Program-made: the position numbers and the translations under genes
In this document: one piece after another, positions 34,498 through 46,531 of the stretch
Position numbering within the stretch: the stretch's first letter is position 1
Layout: the number at the start of each line of letters is the position of its first letter
Assembly (NCBI RefSeq): GCF_024679245.1
Contig: NC_090179.1
Coordinates: 8,185,327 to 8,249,326, forward strand
Length of the DNA: 64,000 nucleotides
Direction of reading: 5' to 3'
From: Pseudorasbora parva
Lineage: Eukaryota > Chordata > Actinopteri > Cypriniformes > Gobionidae
The notes under the pieces: generated by a model
The model's database searches: none
What the model was told of the DNA's origin: nothing
What the model saw: the letters and a program-made list of their open reading frames with translations, nothing else

Positions 34498-34745
34498 TAT
34501 TAGACCACGTACCTAAATTTTGCAGTACTCACACCAACAATAAACAGCACCCAATAGTTGAATCAGAAACTGCAATCTCCTGGGCACACGCTGCTGCTTT
34601 GTTCCTACAAACAAACACAAAAAGAAAAAGACAAACAACAACAAACACAAAAAAAAAAACAGCAACTTACACAAAAACAAAATATATATATATACGGTCT
34701 CTCGCCTCTGCCAGATATTTTGTGGACCCTGCCGACTGCGCCACA
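34498..34745 (-). other. Leader and primer binding site of gypsy element 2
   Basis: Two bases after the 5' LTR the minus strand reads TGGCGCAGTCGGCAGG, complementary (from memory, with at most one mismatch) to the 3' end of a tRNA-Ser. The leader includes a short ATATATATAT run and several A-rich tracts. Confidence 0.55.
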
Positions 34746-36050
34746 TGTAGCAAGTGGCTGGTTTGTAGCGACTACGCCACCCCGGAACAACGGGGAAATA
34801 ACCAAAAACACAGAACACGCAAATACGTTCCACCAAAAATAGGCTGTAGGCGAGAGTTTCCGTATAAACAATTATTTTATTAGGGTTAAAATTGAAATAC
34901 AAAATTTAAAATTGATATGAAACATCAATATTAAATGGTCTTGGTCAAATCAAAAGAGGAAATTAAATAAATGTAGGGGGCTGAGGTTTCCTTAATGAGA
35001 AGCAGGCTGATATGGTGCATACAGTGCACAAAAGAAGAAAATCCCTCCAATCAGAATCACATCCACAAAAAGATCACTGCAAATAATGACCAAATATAGT
35101 GACACCGCAATAATGACAATCCATATCTAAGTGGAGCCCGTGCAAACCAGAATCAGCCCACTTCCCGGAAACAACCAGCTCCTGCAAAATACCAAAAAAA
35201 AGAGAACTCACATTAGAAAAACAAACATTTAAATAAAGCAAAAAAAAGAGAAATGAAATCAAAAAGTCAAGGTACTAGATGAAACAAGGATAATCAATTC
35301 TCCAAACAAATATACATTAAAAATAAAACATATACTGTCACAGAAAGATGGCATAAACTCAGTACTGATCAAGGCTCAAGGTTTCAAATGACCGAGATCA
35401 CAAATACCGCATATAGCGGTAATTAACACTTATAAAGAGCGACTGTTATTCAACAGTCAGATAACAAAACTGAGGGTTCGTGACAGCAATAACAAATCAA
35501 TGAACAAAACAAAAAGAGCATACAATCCAAACGAAAACTACTCAACAGAAATGAAACAAATCAAAACAATACAAACATCAAGCCCATTTGACCAGTGGAC
35601 CAGAAGAATGACGCCCAAAGCAGCAGCGCGGCCCAGAGCGAGGGTTGGAGAGCGAGAGAGAGAGCTGCACAGTGAACAATAAACCCTTATGATTAGACTA
35701 AGTGACACTCGCGCGCACACACACGGATGCGTCAAACAGTCATATAGTAGCTCCTTTAAACTGTTGATTAACAGCTGATGTTCTGACCTGGCTATTGTGC
35801 TGCCATGACGCACGAGTGGGCACTGTAAACACCGCACTGGGGGTAAGCAGAACACCACACACACACAGCCTTAACGGAGCGACGTCACACTCCAAAAATC
35901 CAACACAGTGAGAGAAAAGGGGCGGGCTTTCAACCAAGACGCATTCCAGGGGGCATAAACAACAGGTTTATATACAAAAACGAGGCGGTACCTTATTGGA
36001 CACGCATTTAATAAGGTGACGTTTCAAAACACGTGACCCACATCACTACA
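34746..36050 (-). repeat. 5' LTR of gypsy element 2
   Basis: 1305 bp, apparently identical to the 3' LTR at 27806-29110. It would carry the promoter for the element's minus-strand RNA. Confidence 0.94.
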
Positions 36051-37139
36051 TATAGAAGAATTTTTTTCAGCATGGCGGTGGAAGGTATATGACCTGCGGC
36101 CCTATGACCGTTTGCCCCTCATTCAGGCCATGGAACAGGCATGTGATCTTATTGAAGCAGCTTCAGTGCAGGGGTGGATTCGTCACACAAGGCGATTCTT
36201 CCAACGGTGCCTTGCCAATGAAGCCTGTGATGTGGATGAAATCTTATGGCCTGATCCAGCCAGACGGAGAGACGGATAGTTACAGTATTCTTGTTGCTTT
36301 TACAGTAGTTTTCTTTCATTTCTGTTTACATTTACTTTACTTTTCTTCAGAGTTGAAGTGTATGTACTGTAATTCATGCAGTAATTTTTATTTGTCTATA
36401 GATTTTATTTGTTTACAGTAATTGATATCATTGTTGGTTGATTACTGTAACTGATTATGGTAAGAAATACTGTACGTATTGAAATAAATACTTGAAATAT
36501 TCAGTCTGCAGCATCAAGTGTTGTGGAGTGCTTGGTAAGGTTATAGTAGGCCTACAGTATTTGTCTACATTCTCCTTATATCTCAAAACAAATCATGAAT
36601 AATGTTGTGAGTTTCTCACTATTTTTTGTCACCTAAATTATCTCTTACATACAGTAAGAATGTCTGGCCAAAAATCTTTTTTTTTTTTTTTTTTTTTTTT
36701 ACAAATGTGTTTTTTATTTATCACAGCAGTGTGAAACTGGCTGCAATAGTGTATGAAAACAAATAGCATTTTCACAAATATGTGTATATGTTTTGACTGA
36801 AGTGTGTCATTTTGCAAACAATCTAGGAATTTTGCTAATTGATTGTGGTCTTTGGATAATTGTGATTTATATTTTGACAAAAAGAACTCCGTTTTCAAAA
36901 TTGCGTGTAAACAATTGAAAATAACTGTAAACAATTTAGTAATCTGAACTGTTTGGATGCTATGCCTTTGTTACTTAGAAAACTCAAGTAAACATTACTT
37001 GACTGGTTTGAGTACCATTTTGCCAAAGGAAAAAAAACAAAAAAACAGGTGGGCGGGCAAAAGGCTGAGGCGGGGCAATTCTTAATCGACTTTTCACTCA
37101 TTTCATCCACTTCTGCAGTCATCGTTCTTCTTCATTTAC

Positions 37140-38045
37140 TCATTTTCCAGTCATCTAGAATGTTAGTCTCTTTAACATTAGTTTTCTGGCTGCTTTAACT
37201 GTGTTTATAAAGCACTTTTGTTATGGCATGAAAAGCCAAGAAAAACATGGTCAGATGCTTTGTCTCTTTGTTCATGATGATATAGTGATCACTGGTCTTG
37301 TTCAGAGTCTAAGACTATGTTTATGTGTTATTAATTTTGTTTTATCATAATAGTGGCCAGTTGATTCTATAGCATGAGTAGCACTGTTCTGGCAATCTAA
37401 TTTGCAGAATAAAAAAAAATAGTGCACAAAAGGTTTTAATCTTTCGCAATTACTAGACACAAAAAGACATCAAGAATCAGTGTATGAATCTCAACAATGG
37501 TGACAATCAATGAACCGCTTCATGCTGCAGTGAATGCTGGGTACCACCAATCAAAATTCTCCCATGGGTCCCAGCATGCATTGCAGCCTGAATAAATTAT
37601 GCATCTGAATTGTGAGATTTTTGTTTTGTTTTGTTTTTTTACTTATCACCATTGTAGAGATGCACACACTGATTCTTGATGTCTGTGTTTGTCTAAATAA
37701 TGCTGTAGATTAAAACTTTTTTTTTTGTCCTGCAAATTGTTTGATTGTCACAACTATGCTTGAGTTTATAATGTAAATCACATTGCTTTTATTACACATA
37801 CTACACAATTTACACATTACCTCTATAACCAGAGCATTAAAATCTGAATTAGTGATTCAGCCACTACATGACGATTATGTAATCATCATTAAAGAGCCAA
37901 ATCAACTGGCCATGGTTTGTGGCTTTTCATGCCATAACAAAAGTGCTTCACAAACAAAGTTTAAGCAGCCAGAAAACTAATGTTGGAGAGTCAAGGGTCA
38001 AGAGCCCAACTAAAGCAAACACTGCTCACCATCATGGTGACTTCA
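37140..38045. mobile_element. Foldback-type element, copy C (left part)
   Basis: Similar to the foldback copies at 3943 and 24919 (GCATGAATAAATTATG-type, GATTCATACGCTGATTCTT-type blocks). It has strong inverted arms at 37174-37250 and 37908-37985 (TTTTCTGGCTGCTTTAA, AAGCACTTTTGTTATGGCAT). The end may continue beyond later insertions, as TTTTTTACAGTGT at 43453-43465 resembles its terminus. Confidence 0.5.
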
Positions 38046-38664
38046 TATAAAACCAGTGGTGGAGGAAGTAATGAATCTCAGTACTTAAGTAAAAGTACAA
38101 ATAACCAGAGCCATATTTACTTTAGTAAAAGTAGAAGTACTACAACGACAATCCTACTTAAGCAAAAGTAAAAAAAGTACTTGATTTTAAATGTACTTTT
38201 AGTATTTAAAGAAAGTACTTATATAACAATTTATTCTCTTAATGTCTATATTCTAATAATTAAAAAGAAGAAAACAGTATGGGCTGTGGCGTTTTAATTA
38301 AGTTAGTTTTTGGGTTAATGTAGGCTAATTGTGCATATCATCTGTTGCCCAGTTTACATTCTGACTCACAATATCAGGGCGATCTGCAGAGTTAAATATC
38401 AATGTTCAGAAGAACATTTTCATCAGCTTTGATGTATTTAAATCTTCATATTTAAGAGGATTAATCTTAAATATAGGATATGCTTCAGCTTTCTTTTTAT
38501 GTTCTTAAATTTGATCAATAAATTAAATTAGAATAACGCTATATGGTTGTTAAATTAAATAATTTACACTGACAAATTACAACTGCATTAAATAATGTTA
38601 TGAGATTGTTTTAACTATATTTTTAATACAATAAGAAACGTTGGAAAGAATGTTTAAACATTAA

Positions 38665-39849
38665 AGGGGGGGTGAAACACTCAGTTTCAGTCAGTGTCAT
38701 GTCAATCTTGAGTACCTATAGAGTAGCATTGCATCCTGCATATCTCCGAAAAGTCTTTATTTTTTTAATAATTATATAAGAAAGATGCGCTGTTCCGAGT
38801 CTTTCCGAAAAAAGCCGAGCAGGTGGGGGCGTGTCGTGTGAGCGGAGCTAAATAATGACGTGTGCTCGCTGCTGCTATGTTGAGTCGAGTGCGTCGTAAA
38901 GCTGTGTCAACAGCGGGAAAAAAACTTTATTCAAAATAAAAATATGGCTTTTAATCAGATACAGCCATACATCTATGATCCGGAATCAGACCCAGAGGCT
39001 GCAGTTGAACAGGAGCAGCAGCAAAAACGACTAGAGCAGGACGTCTCTATGTGGTACAAGTTATACACTAACTATATAATATGCTTAGCGGCTTGTGTTA
39101 TTTACATATTTATACTTGAATTATATCGTCGTATTTTTGTCTTTGAAGGTGTACATGTGGGAAGTGCAGTTGTGCACGTGTGTGTGTGTGTTTACGCGTG
39201 GTTTGTGTAGACAGTAAGCGGACTAAAAAAAACACAGACATTTGAAGCAGTCTCACTCACCCTTCTAACGTTGGGACTGCTCCATCATTCAGCATTAGGC
39301 GATTGGGAAAATCCGGCGTCGAGCTGGGCCTTGTTTATGAAACAGTCGGCACCGAAATGCAGCGAACAGATATAAACATTCGCGCAACTCAGTTGCTGAT
39401 CTGGAAAAGCAAATTACATCCACTGTTGCCTTAACGCGGGGGTTTTGGCGAATCTGTGCAGGACTGTCTTGGTCTGGCAACCAAAAACGCACTTTTTTGG
39501 TGACATTGTTATGTGCACATCACCTGTCCAGCATCCTACAAGCCAGCGCTTTGATGGGCGTAGCCTGTTACTTTCGCTCTCTCCCTCTCTCTCTCTCACG
39601 CGCTTCCGGTAGAATTGTCCGTAAGGCCCATACAAGGAAATTCCGCCCCCATTAACGTCAAAGGGGATGCATGATCTCAAAAAACTTGCCGAAACTTATG
39701 ACTAACCGGAAGTAGTATTTTTGACAAAGAAATACTCCCATCAAACGTCCACCTTAACTTTTGAAACTTTGTCTATGTTTAGTATGGGATTCCAAGTCTT
39801 TAACAGTGTAAAAAGATCAGTATGCATGAAACAGCATTTCACCCCCCCT
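38665..39849 (+). mobile_element. TTAA-flanked DNA transposon with G7/C7 ends, copy 2
   Basis: Same ends as copy 1 at 5714-7179 and flanked by TTAA at 38661-38664 and 39850-39853. It is 281 bp shorter, mainly because the segment corresponding to about 6275-6560 of copy 1 is missing. Outside this gap the copies are very similar. Confidence 0.85.
38944..39210 (+). CDS. Small ORF of the TTAA element, second copy
   Basis: 88 codons, identical to the frame at 6002-6268 except for one Leu/Val change in the hydrophobic tail. The shared start MAFNQIQPY and the DVSMW motif sit at the same place. The same reservations apply: it may be a first exon only. Confidence 0.4.
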   Translation: MAFNQIQPYIYDPESDPEAAVEQEQQQKRLEQDVSMWYKLYTNYIICLAACVIYIFILELYRRIFVFEGVHVGSAVVHVCVCVYAWFV

Positions 39850-39853
39850 TTAA

Positions 39854-42800
39854 ACTAAACTACCAGTAGGTGGTGGCAGGTCTTAATGAGTGAGTCATTG
39901 AGTCGGTTCGTTCAAACGGCTGATTCGTTCATGAATGAGGCAGTCGTTTACGAACAGATCATTGAATCTTTGATTCAACCGATTCATTCAAGCGCTGAAT
40001 CATTCATTTTAACACACTATTGAGAATGAGATGTCATCACGACACCGCGCACTACCCCCTTCCGCCATTTTGGGAGGATGGTCCGCCAGGTAATGGATTC
40101 CATGTACATAATTTTCCAAACTCAATGGAACATGAAGTTTTAATCCACCCCAGCCAATCTGAGAAAGCAGCTGCTGGTAAACATACACCATTATTTCACC
40201 ACAGGGTGTCAGTTATCGTCTTACTAGTGACCGCGATGCTGGAGTGTGTTGACATCTGATGAACACGATCCTTTATTTATTTGTATTAAACATTTTGAAA
40301 ACTAATCTGTCATTTTTCATTGTCAATCATTTTATTCTATGTAATTTACATGTTAATGCCAAAATGACAAATATTCAAAGTAACTTAGGCCTATAGCTAG
40401 TTGACTGTCATTTTCCTCTAACGATACATGTACATACTGAGCATTTAGTCTATTCAAGACTGGACGTAAAGCACCAGCGCACACAAACTTTCCTTTTTAT
40501 TAGTTAAATTCATTTAGAAATGTAAACTTGTCATCAGTTTTGTGGTAAGTATGAGAAAAACACTGTTAATGAGAGGACGATCACTAGACTGTTGCAGGAT
40601 GGGGGAGATATATTTATTTATTATTCAGAATGCACAAAAAATATATAAAAACATTTCAGGAACGTGCAAGGTAGTAAGTTAAAGCGTATAACGTTAGGTC
40701 TCTGTTCCATTCTGCTGCAGGCAGCTCGTATGAATTGACGTTTTTGATATCATCCAGCTCCTCTAAATACCTCTTCCTGGTGCTGGTAGCAATTTCTCCC
40801 TGTAGTTAACCTCCATTTCTTTTTATTTTCCATTTTAAAATTTCTCTGTTTAAAGGACGTGATAATTCCTTGAGCCGTCTTTCCTGCTCTGATCTCTGTA
40901 TCGCTCTTACAGTGTTGCCCCTGGCAACCCATAGTCAGATCCCAAAATGGTGGACGGGCCCAAACACCGCCCAATTTGTCACGTGACAGCAAGCTTCCAT
41001 GACGTATGTCCTCATTCTCAATTGCTGTGAGATGCGTGGTTCTGATGTGGAAATATGATCTGATCTTGGAAATATTTCCGCTGCTGTAATAGAACAAAAG
41101 CAGTTTATATTGCATCTAAAATGTAAGTGACTAATTTTAATTAATTGTTTATGGAACTGTCATGAAATCAGTGTCACATTTTCAGTTTTGATGGTATTCA
41201 GGAAAACAGCACTCTTGGTCATGTCAAGTGATGTTTTTTTAACTGTATTATACGTTATAAAATATAAAAACCTTCACATTTTGAATATTTACTGCAGTAT
41301 GTTACTGGTATTCTCTTTACGAGCGGCGTTGGTTTGTTTCCATTTCTCATCGAGAGACTGCGCGATTGTCAACAGCGCAACCGTCAGTTCATACATTAGC
41401 CTATTATTATCCATTAATTATCCAAACAAACCTTAACCTGATAACCGTCACGAGGACGAGGACGTGCTGAAACTCTCTTTGCTTAAATTAGCTCAAAATT
41501 ACTATCAGATGTAAGTAATTACCTTGACAAACTATACATCATTAAAAAGATCTAAGACTAAAGTTTAATTTTGTTACCTCTGTTTTATTCTCAAAGTCTT
41601 ATAATGACCGTAATGTGTTAATATGTGCCAGGAGTTATGAATATGATCTTGGGCGTCGCTACCTTTTGATTGTAATATGCGCGTCATTTGCTCCCATTCA
41701 TAAAAAACTCCTCCTTGGTTGTCATGAAGACACTCGACAAAACAACTTCCCTCAGGGCTTTTACTTCAAATGTGTGCAGATGTGGAGAAATATTGATAGA
41801 TTCTCACATGTTTGAGTCAAATTTCTATACAGAGAAGTATTATTTATTCAATCTTTATCCAAAATCCGCGGATGTATGATTATGAGCGCAGTAGACTGTG
41901 TTATGCTGTGTTTTCAATTCATTCTGGCAGCCGGAGGGCGCTGGAAAGCTGTACTACTGAAAATTCACCCCTTATGGAACACATGAAGAACAGACACACC
42001 ATGTGACATTCAGGAAGTATCTGACATGCCCAAAGCTGCTTTCTAGCGATCGTCAGATGGCTATTTTATGCAGATAGACACGTTTTAAGACAATAAACAC
42101 ACAATCGCGGCAATATATGGTTGGTCTGTGTTCTTTATGCCATGTTGGGTGGTTTCATAATAGATGATATTTATAATGCAATGCTATTCCACATAGCTTT
42201 TAGCATTGTATATTTTCTGTCAGATTTTTTGACCCGAAGCTACATGAGATCACATATTGTTATATAAAACACTTGACTTATAAATTATAAAGTGATATGA
42301 AGCAAGTTTTGAATAAAACATGATTTTAATCGTATAAATTGTTGTTTTGCTGGTGTGCTAAGCTAACATGCTAGCTTGCCCTAGATGCACCTGCCATTGA
42401 GTAAATACTTTATTTTTATGAACATTTTCTAAATGTAAAACTACTGAAATGCTTATTTGGACGAAATGCATTCAATAGAGTCTCAGTGAGGGTAAAGTGA
42501 GAGGTTTGATTTAGAAATGAGGTTTGAATAGAACAGTTTGAATAGAGAATCGTTAGTAATTATAATGCAGACAAAAGAATAATAATTAGAGCCATAACCA
42601 GTCCGCAGAAGTGTGAATGTGTGTCGGGAGACAAACTGAATGGGGCAGTTTGCACCTCTAAACAATAGAGGCAAAATAGAGAATGAAAGCTGAGAAGACA
42701 TGGCAATAAACATCAGTTGATATTTCAGAGATATCTCAAAATAAAATCACATGAAACGATCTTGTAAAACGTTTAATAAAATTCAGAGTTTTAGACTGAT

Positions 42801-43100
42801 CATCTTCAGATCTGAAATATAACATGGTCAGACTTGTGGCTTTAGCTGTAGTGCATTTCTAGATTTCTCCAAGGCCCACTTCAATTTTATTTTCATAAAG
42901 ATATTTCATACAAATAAATTTCTAATAACTTTACAAAACTTTGAAGCTTATTATAGCTTTTTTTTATTATAAAAAATATTATCATTTTGACTTTACAGTA
43001 AACTGCCAGGTGTCTGCTTTCAAATGAGACCATAATTATGCTTTTAGTGCAAAGGATTCACAAACTGTATTTGTTTTAGTCTGAGTATACATTTCTTAGG
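39854..43100. other. Repeat-rich stretch, no gene recognised
   Basis: Contains repeated GATTCATTCA-type motifs (39890-40010). Weak inverted ends at about 40018-40080 and 40930-41028 (TTGAGAATGAG and CCATTTTGGGA in opposite directions) suggest an old element of about 1 kb. The remainder is AT-rich sequence with only short frames lacking family motifs. Confidence 0.45.
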
Positions 43101-43489
43101 ATTTTTTCAAAATTTAGAAATCAGCTTAACAGGTTAATCTCGAGCCCTGAAACTGATCAGAAAATGTAACGAAAATGTGACGAAACGTTGTAGAAATGTA
43201 GTGGAATAGAAAGTAAAATATTTGCTGCAAAATGTAACGAAGTAAAAGTAAAAAGTATGCACTATTGATTCTACTTAAGTAGAAGTACAGATACGTGAAA
43301 AATGTACTTAAGTAAAGTAACTGTGCCTCCTCTAACCACAGACTTGTACTTGTCCGCCTAATTTTGAATTTCATAGTGCGCATAGTTCATAATTCTCTGG
43401 TAACCACAGTTGCCAGCGTTTTCCTGTATAAATAACAGTTTTTTGTTGTTGTTTTTTACAGTGTACACTGTTAAAAAAGATCCCCATAA

Positions 43490-44060
43490 AATGTACCGTA
43501 AAAAACTGTAAGTAAAGTAAGTACGTAAATTTTATTTATATAGCACATTTAACCATAGCAAAGCTATCCAAAGTGCTGTACAGAGTAAAGAAAAAAATAC
43601 AGACTAAAACAATAAAGATAGAATAAAAAATACAAAATAAAGTAAAACAGCAAGAAAAACAATAAATAAATCAATCAAACAAACAGTCAGACAGAAATAT
43701 AATACTATTCAAATGCTAGGCAAAAAAATAGGTTTTCAATTTTGCTTTAAAAGTAGTAATGGAAGGTGCAAGGCGGATGTCCAGGGGCAGCTGATTCCAG
43801 AGACGGGGGCAGCAGCAGAAAAAGCTCTGTCTCCCTTCGTTTTTAAACAAGATCATGGGATGGCTAAAAGAGCCTTGTCGGAAGATCTTAAAGTGAAAAA
43901 TGATAAAAATGATTTAAGTTTGGAAATGGTTCGCAATTGATAAAAACTATTCTTAACAACAGAATTAATTTGTTTGGATAGACATAAGTATGAATCCAGA
44001 ATCACACCAAGGTTCCTAACCTGGGTGGAAACTGGGAAGTGATTACCCAACTCCTTAATA
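43490..44060 (-). pseudogene. 3' fragment of a LINE (reverse transcriptase end plus tail)
   Basis: The minus strand encodes QVRNLGVILDS followed by KQINSVVKNSFYQLR, the block just after the reverse-transcriptase core in fish LINEs. It continues into an A/T-rich tail with a TTTATATAGCACATTT motif. It overlaps no intact frame and is a different copy from the LINE to its right, which has its own version of this block. Confidence 0.65.
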
Positions 44061-44084
44061 AATTTTGGTTACAGTGCTCAGAGC

Positions 44085-46490
44085 TCATTCAGTAAATGCA
44101 CAGCTAATTAGATGTGTTTTGAGTCTGGATTTGAATGTGGCTACTGTTGGAGCACATCTGATCTGTTCAGGAAGCTGGTTCCAACTACGGCTGGCATAAT
44201 AGCTAAAAGCAGACTCTCCTTGCTTTGAGTGAACTCTTGGTATTTCTAACTGACTTGATCCTGCTGATCTGAGTGATCTGTTGGGTTTGTATTTAATCAG
44301 CATATCTGCAATGTATTTAGGTCCTAGCTCATTGAGTGATTTATAAACAAGTAATAGTACTTTAAAATCGATCCTAGATGTAACCGGAAGCCAGTGTAAA
44401 GACCCGAGGACTGGTGTGATATGGTCATATTTTCTGGTTCTGTTCAGAATCCTCGCAGCAGCGTTCTTTATGAGCTGCAGCTGTCTAATGGTCTTTTTGG
44501 GAAGGCCAGTGAGAAGGCCATTACAATAGTCCACCCTACTGGTGATGAAAGCATGAACCAGTTTCTCTAAGTCTTGCCTGGAAACAAAACACCTAATTTT
44601 TGCAATATTTTTCAGATGATAGTATGCTGATTTAGTTATTGCTTTGACATGACTACTGAAACTCAGGTCTGACTCCAAAATCACACCAAGATTCCTGACT
44701 TGATTTTTTGTTATCAGGCCTTTAGCCTCAAGAAATGCGTTCACCTTGAGAGTTTCATCTTTGTTTCCAAATGTAGTGATTTCAGTTTTGTCTTTGTTTA
44801 ACTGAAGATAGTTTTGGCACATCCAGTTGTTAACTTCATAAATGCATTTGCACAGCGAGTCAATGGGGCTGTAGTCATTAGGTGATAGTGCTAAGTAGAG
44901 CTGGGTGTCGTCAGCATAGCTGCGGTAAGCAATATTGTTATTTTTCATTATTTGGCTCAGTGGCAGCATACACAGGTTAAACAGGAGTGGTGCAAAAATT
45001 GACCCTGTGGGACTCCGCATGTCATGGACGTCCACTCAGACTTATGGTCTCCTATACTCACATAATAACCTCTCCCTTCTAAGTATGATCTGAACCATCT
45101 GAGGACCATCCCAGAAAGCCTGACCCAGTTTTCCAGCCTGTCAAGAAGGTTGTGGTCAACAGTATCGAATGCAGAACTGAGGTCCAGTTGTACCAGAATT
45201 GATGTTTTGCCTGTATCAGTATTTAAGCGAATATCATTTATAATCTTTATGAACGCTGTCTCTGTGCTGTAATGCGGTCGGAAACCAGATTGAAAATTGT
45301 CAAATAATCCGTTTGAGTTTAAGAATTTGTTTAGTTGATTGAAAACAACTTTTTCAATGATTTTGCCTATGAAGGGAAGATTTGAGATTGGTCTGTAGTT
45401 GCTCAGTATGGAGTTATCCAGATTTTTTCAGAAGAGGCTTAACTATTGCAGTTTTAAGGGCGGTTGGAAAAGTCCCATAGAGAAGTGAGGAGTTCACCAC
45501 CTTTAGGAGATTTGCTTCCAAACAGTTAAACACACTTTTAAAAAAGAAGTGGGGAGTGCGTCAAGGGCGCAGGTTGATGTTTTGAATGAATGAGGCATTT
45601 ATATAGCGCTTTCAAATGTACAACTGTACACCCAAAGCGCTTCACACTCATGTCAGGGGTCTCTCCTCAACAGTTTTAAGGTGCTGTACTGTGTCTTCTA
45701 AAATTTTACCGTCAATTGTTTCGAAAGCAGACATAGTAATTTTCTGAGGTTTTGGTCTGATCTGTCTGACCCCAGAGCAACTCAAGGATGTTCTGATTGC
45801 CTCTCTGATATTTTTGATTTTCACTGAGAAGTACGAAGCAAACTCGCTGCATTTGCTGTCTGAGAGCATTTCACTAGGAGTGTGACTCGGGGGGTTTGTT
45901 AGTCTACAGTAGCAAAAAGAGTGCGCATGTTGTTAATATGTTTGTTTATAATATTTGAGAAAAATGTCTGTCTAGCTTTGCCTAGTTCAACATTGAAAGC
46001 ATGAAGGCTGTCTTTATAGATTTTATAATGGACTACAAGTTTTGTCTTCCGCCACTTTCGTTCAGATTTTCTGCATTGTCTTTTCATTATTTGAACTTCT
46101 GTTGAGTTTCTCCATGGTGCCTTTTGTTTGCCACTCTTTTTCCTAACTTTCAAAGGAGCAATATCATCAATTACACTCTTAACTTTTGAGTTAAAGGAGT
46201 CAAGGAGAAAATCAACACAGTCTGCAGAAATGCTTGGTGTTAGAGATAAAGCCTTCATAAACAGCACATTAGTGTTCTCATTTAAGCATCTCTTTTTGAC
46301 AGAGACAGATCTAGCTTCAATGGCAGGAGAGATTGATATGTCAAAGAAAATACAGAAATGATCAGACAGTGCCACATCCTTAATAACAATCGTATGAAGA
46401 CCCTTACTGATAAGTAAATCTAGAGTGTGTCCACGATGGTGTGTGGGTCCATTTACATGCTGTGTCAAATCAAAAGTATTATGAACAGCG
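44085..46490 (-). pseudogene. 5'-truncated LINE with decayed endonuclease-reverse transcriptase
   Basis: Read right to left: an endonuclease end (HHRGHTLDLLIS, LSDHFCIFF; 46468-45899), a linker, RT blocks (SNYRPISNLPF, FQSGFRPHYSTETA, LDLSSAFDTVDH at 45420-45100), CGVPQGS, the catalytic YADDTQLYL (about 44920) and the LINE C-terminal region HWLPVTSRIDFK, ending TAG-like near 44085. Frames change several times, for example at CCCACAGGGTC near 45010 and near 45430. A small insertion with a TATATAGCGCTTTC motif sits at 45590-45650. The family looks L2/Rex-like. Confidence 0.8.
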
Positions 46491-46531
46491 CTATAACTAT
46501 AATGCGTTTGCTTGTGCCGGCGTCCCTTTAT

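Larger units (their letters stand above)
27806..36050 (-). mobile_element. Ty3/gypsy LTR retrotransposon 2, structurally complete
   Basis: Two 1305-bp LTRs (TGTAGC..CTACA) with TATA duplications on both sides (27802-27805, 36051-36054) enclose intact gag and pol frames on the minus strand, plus primer and polypurine sites. The LTRs agree in length and at a constant offset (6940) wherever compared. Removing the element rejoins CCT ATA GAA GAA in the transposase gene. No env frame is seen. This is a good candidate for a recently active element. Confidence 0.95.
15853..36279 (+). pseudogene. DDE transposase with Arg/Gly-rich N-terminus, broken by nested insertions
   Basis: Segments are 15853-16514, 16646-16948, 17067-17301, 27624-27805 and 36055-36279. 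The first two gaps are introns (GT..AG). The last two are a CACTG element with a gypsy element in it, and a second gypsy element. Residues 1 to about 160 are GRGRGEGG-type repeats. Then come a helix-turn-helix region (GPNLTQEIRATLIDHVINHG; VQPNLSRNTVASVI) and a DDE core: YVDEAGFN, VVWDNVSFH and LNPIEEFFSAW, with 35 residues between second Asp and Glu. It would cut and paste the element. The reading frame is restored at both insertion points. An independent defect is a 37-bp imperfect duplication in exon 2 (GGCTACGAGAAATC at 16727 and 16764), which shifts the frame, so the gene was dead or dying regardless of the insertions. Confidence 0.88.
15483..36927 (+). mobile_element. Tc1/mariner-like (IS630-type) DNA transposon, split by nested insertions
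   Basis: The termini are inverted repeats starting CAGTT and continuing to ATTGTTTACAC (left 15483-15507; right ends at 36927), each bordered by TA (15481-15482, 36928-36929), the duplication used by this superfamily. Without the insertions at 17302-27623 and 27806-36054 the element is about 2.9 kb, with one transposase gene read left to right. Further inverted similarity exists inside the ends (AATTAGCAAAATT type blocks near 15529 and 36829). Confidence 0.85.
38053..43341. mobile_element. Probable hAT-type element with later insertions
   Basis: The left end CAGTGGTGGAGGAAGTA followed by ACTTAAGTAAAAGTAC pairs with a right end whose inverse reads TGTGGTTAGAGGAGGCACAG followed by ACTTAAGTACA. 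I recognise this terminal sequence as a common zebrafish hAT-like family. The inside is occupied by the TTAA element and other repeats. A clear 8-bp target duplication was not found, so the two ends may belong to separate copies. Confidence 0.45.

Noticed and set aside
27806..36050. An endogenous retrovirus with env
   Set aside because: Between pol and the 3' LTR only a polypurine tract remains; there is no third frame, so it is a retrotransposon of Ty3/gypsy type.
40750..41115. 121-codon minus-strand frame as a gene
   Set aside because: No domain, no splice support, and it overlaps repeat-like sequence with inverted ends.
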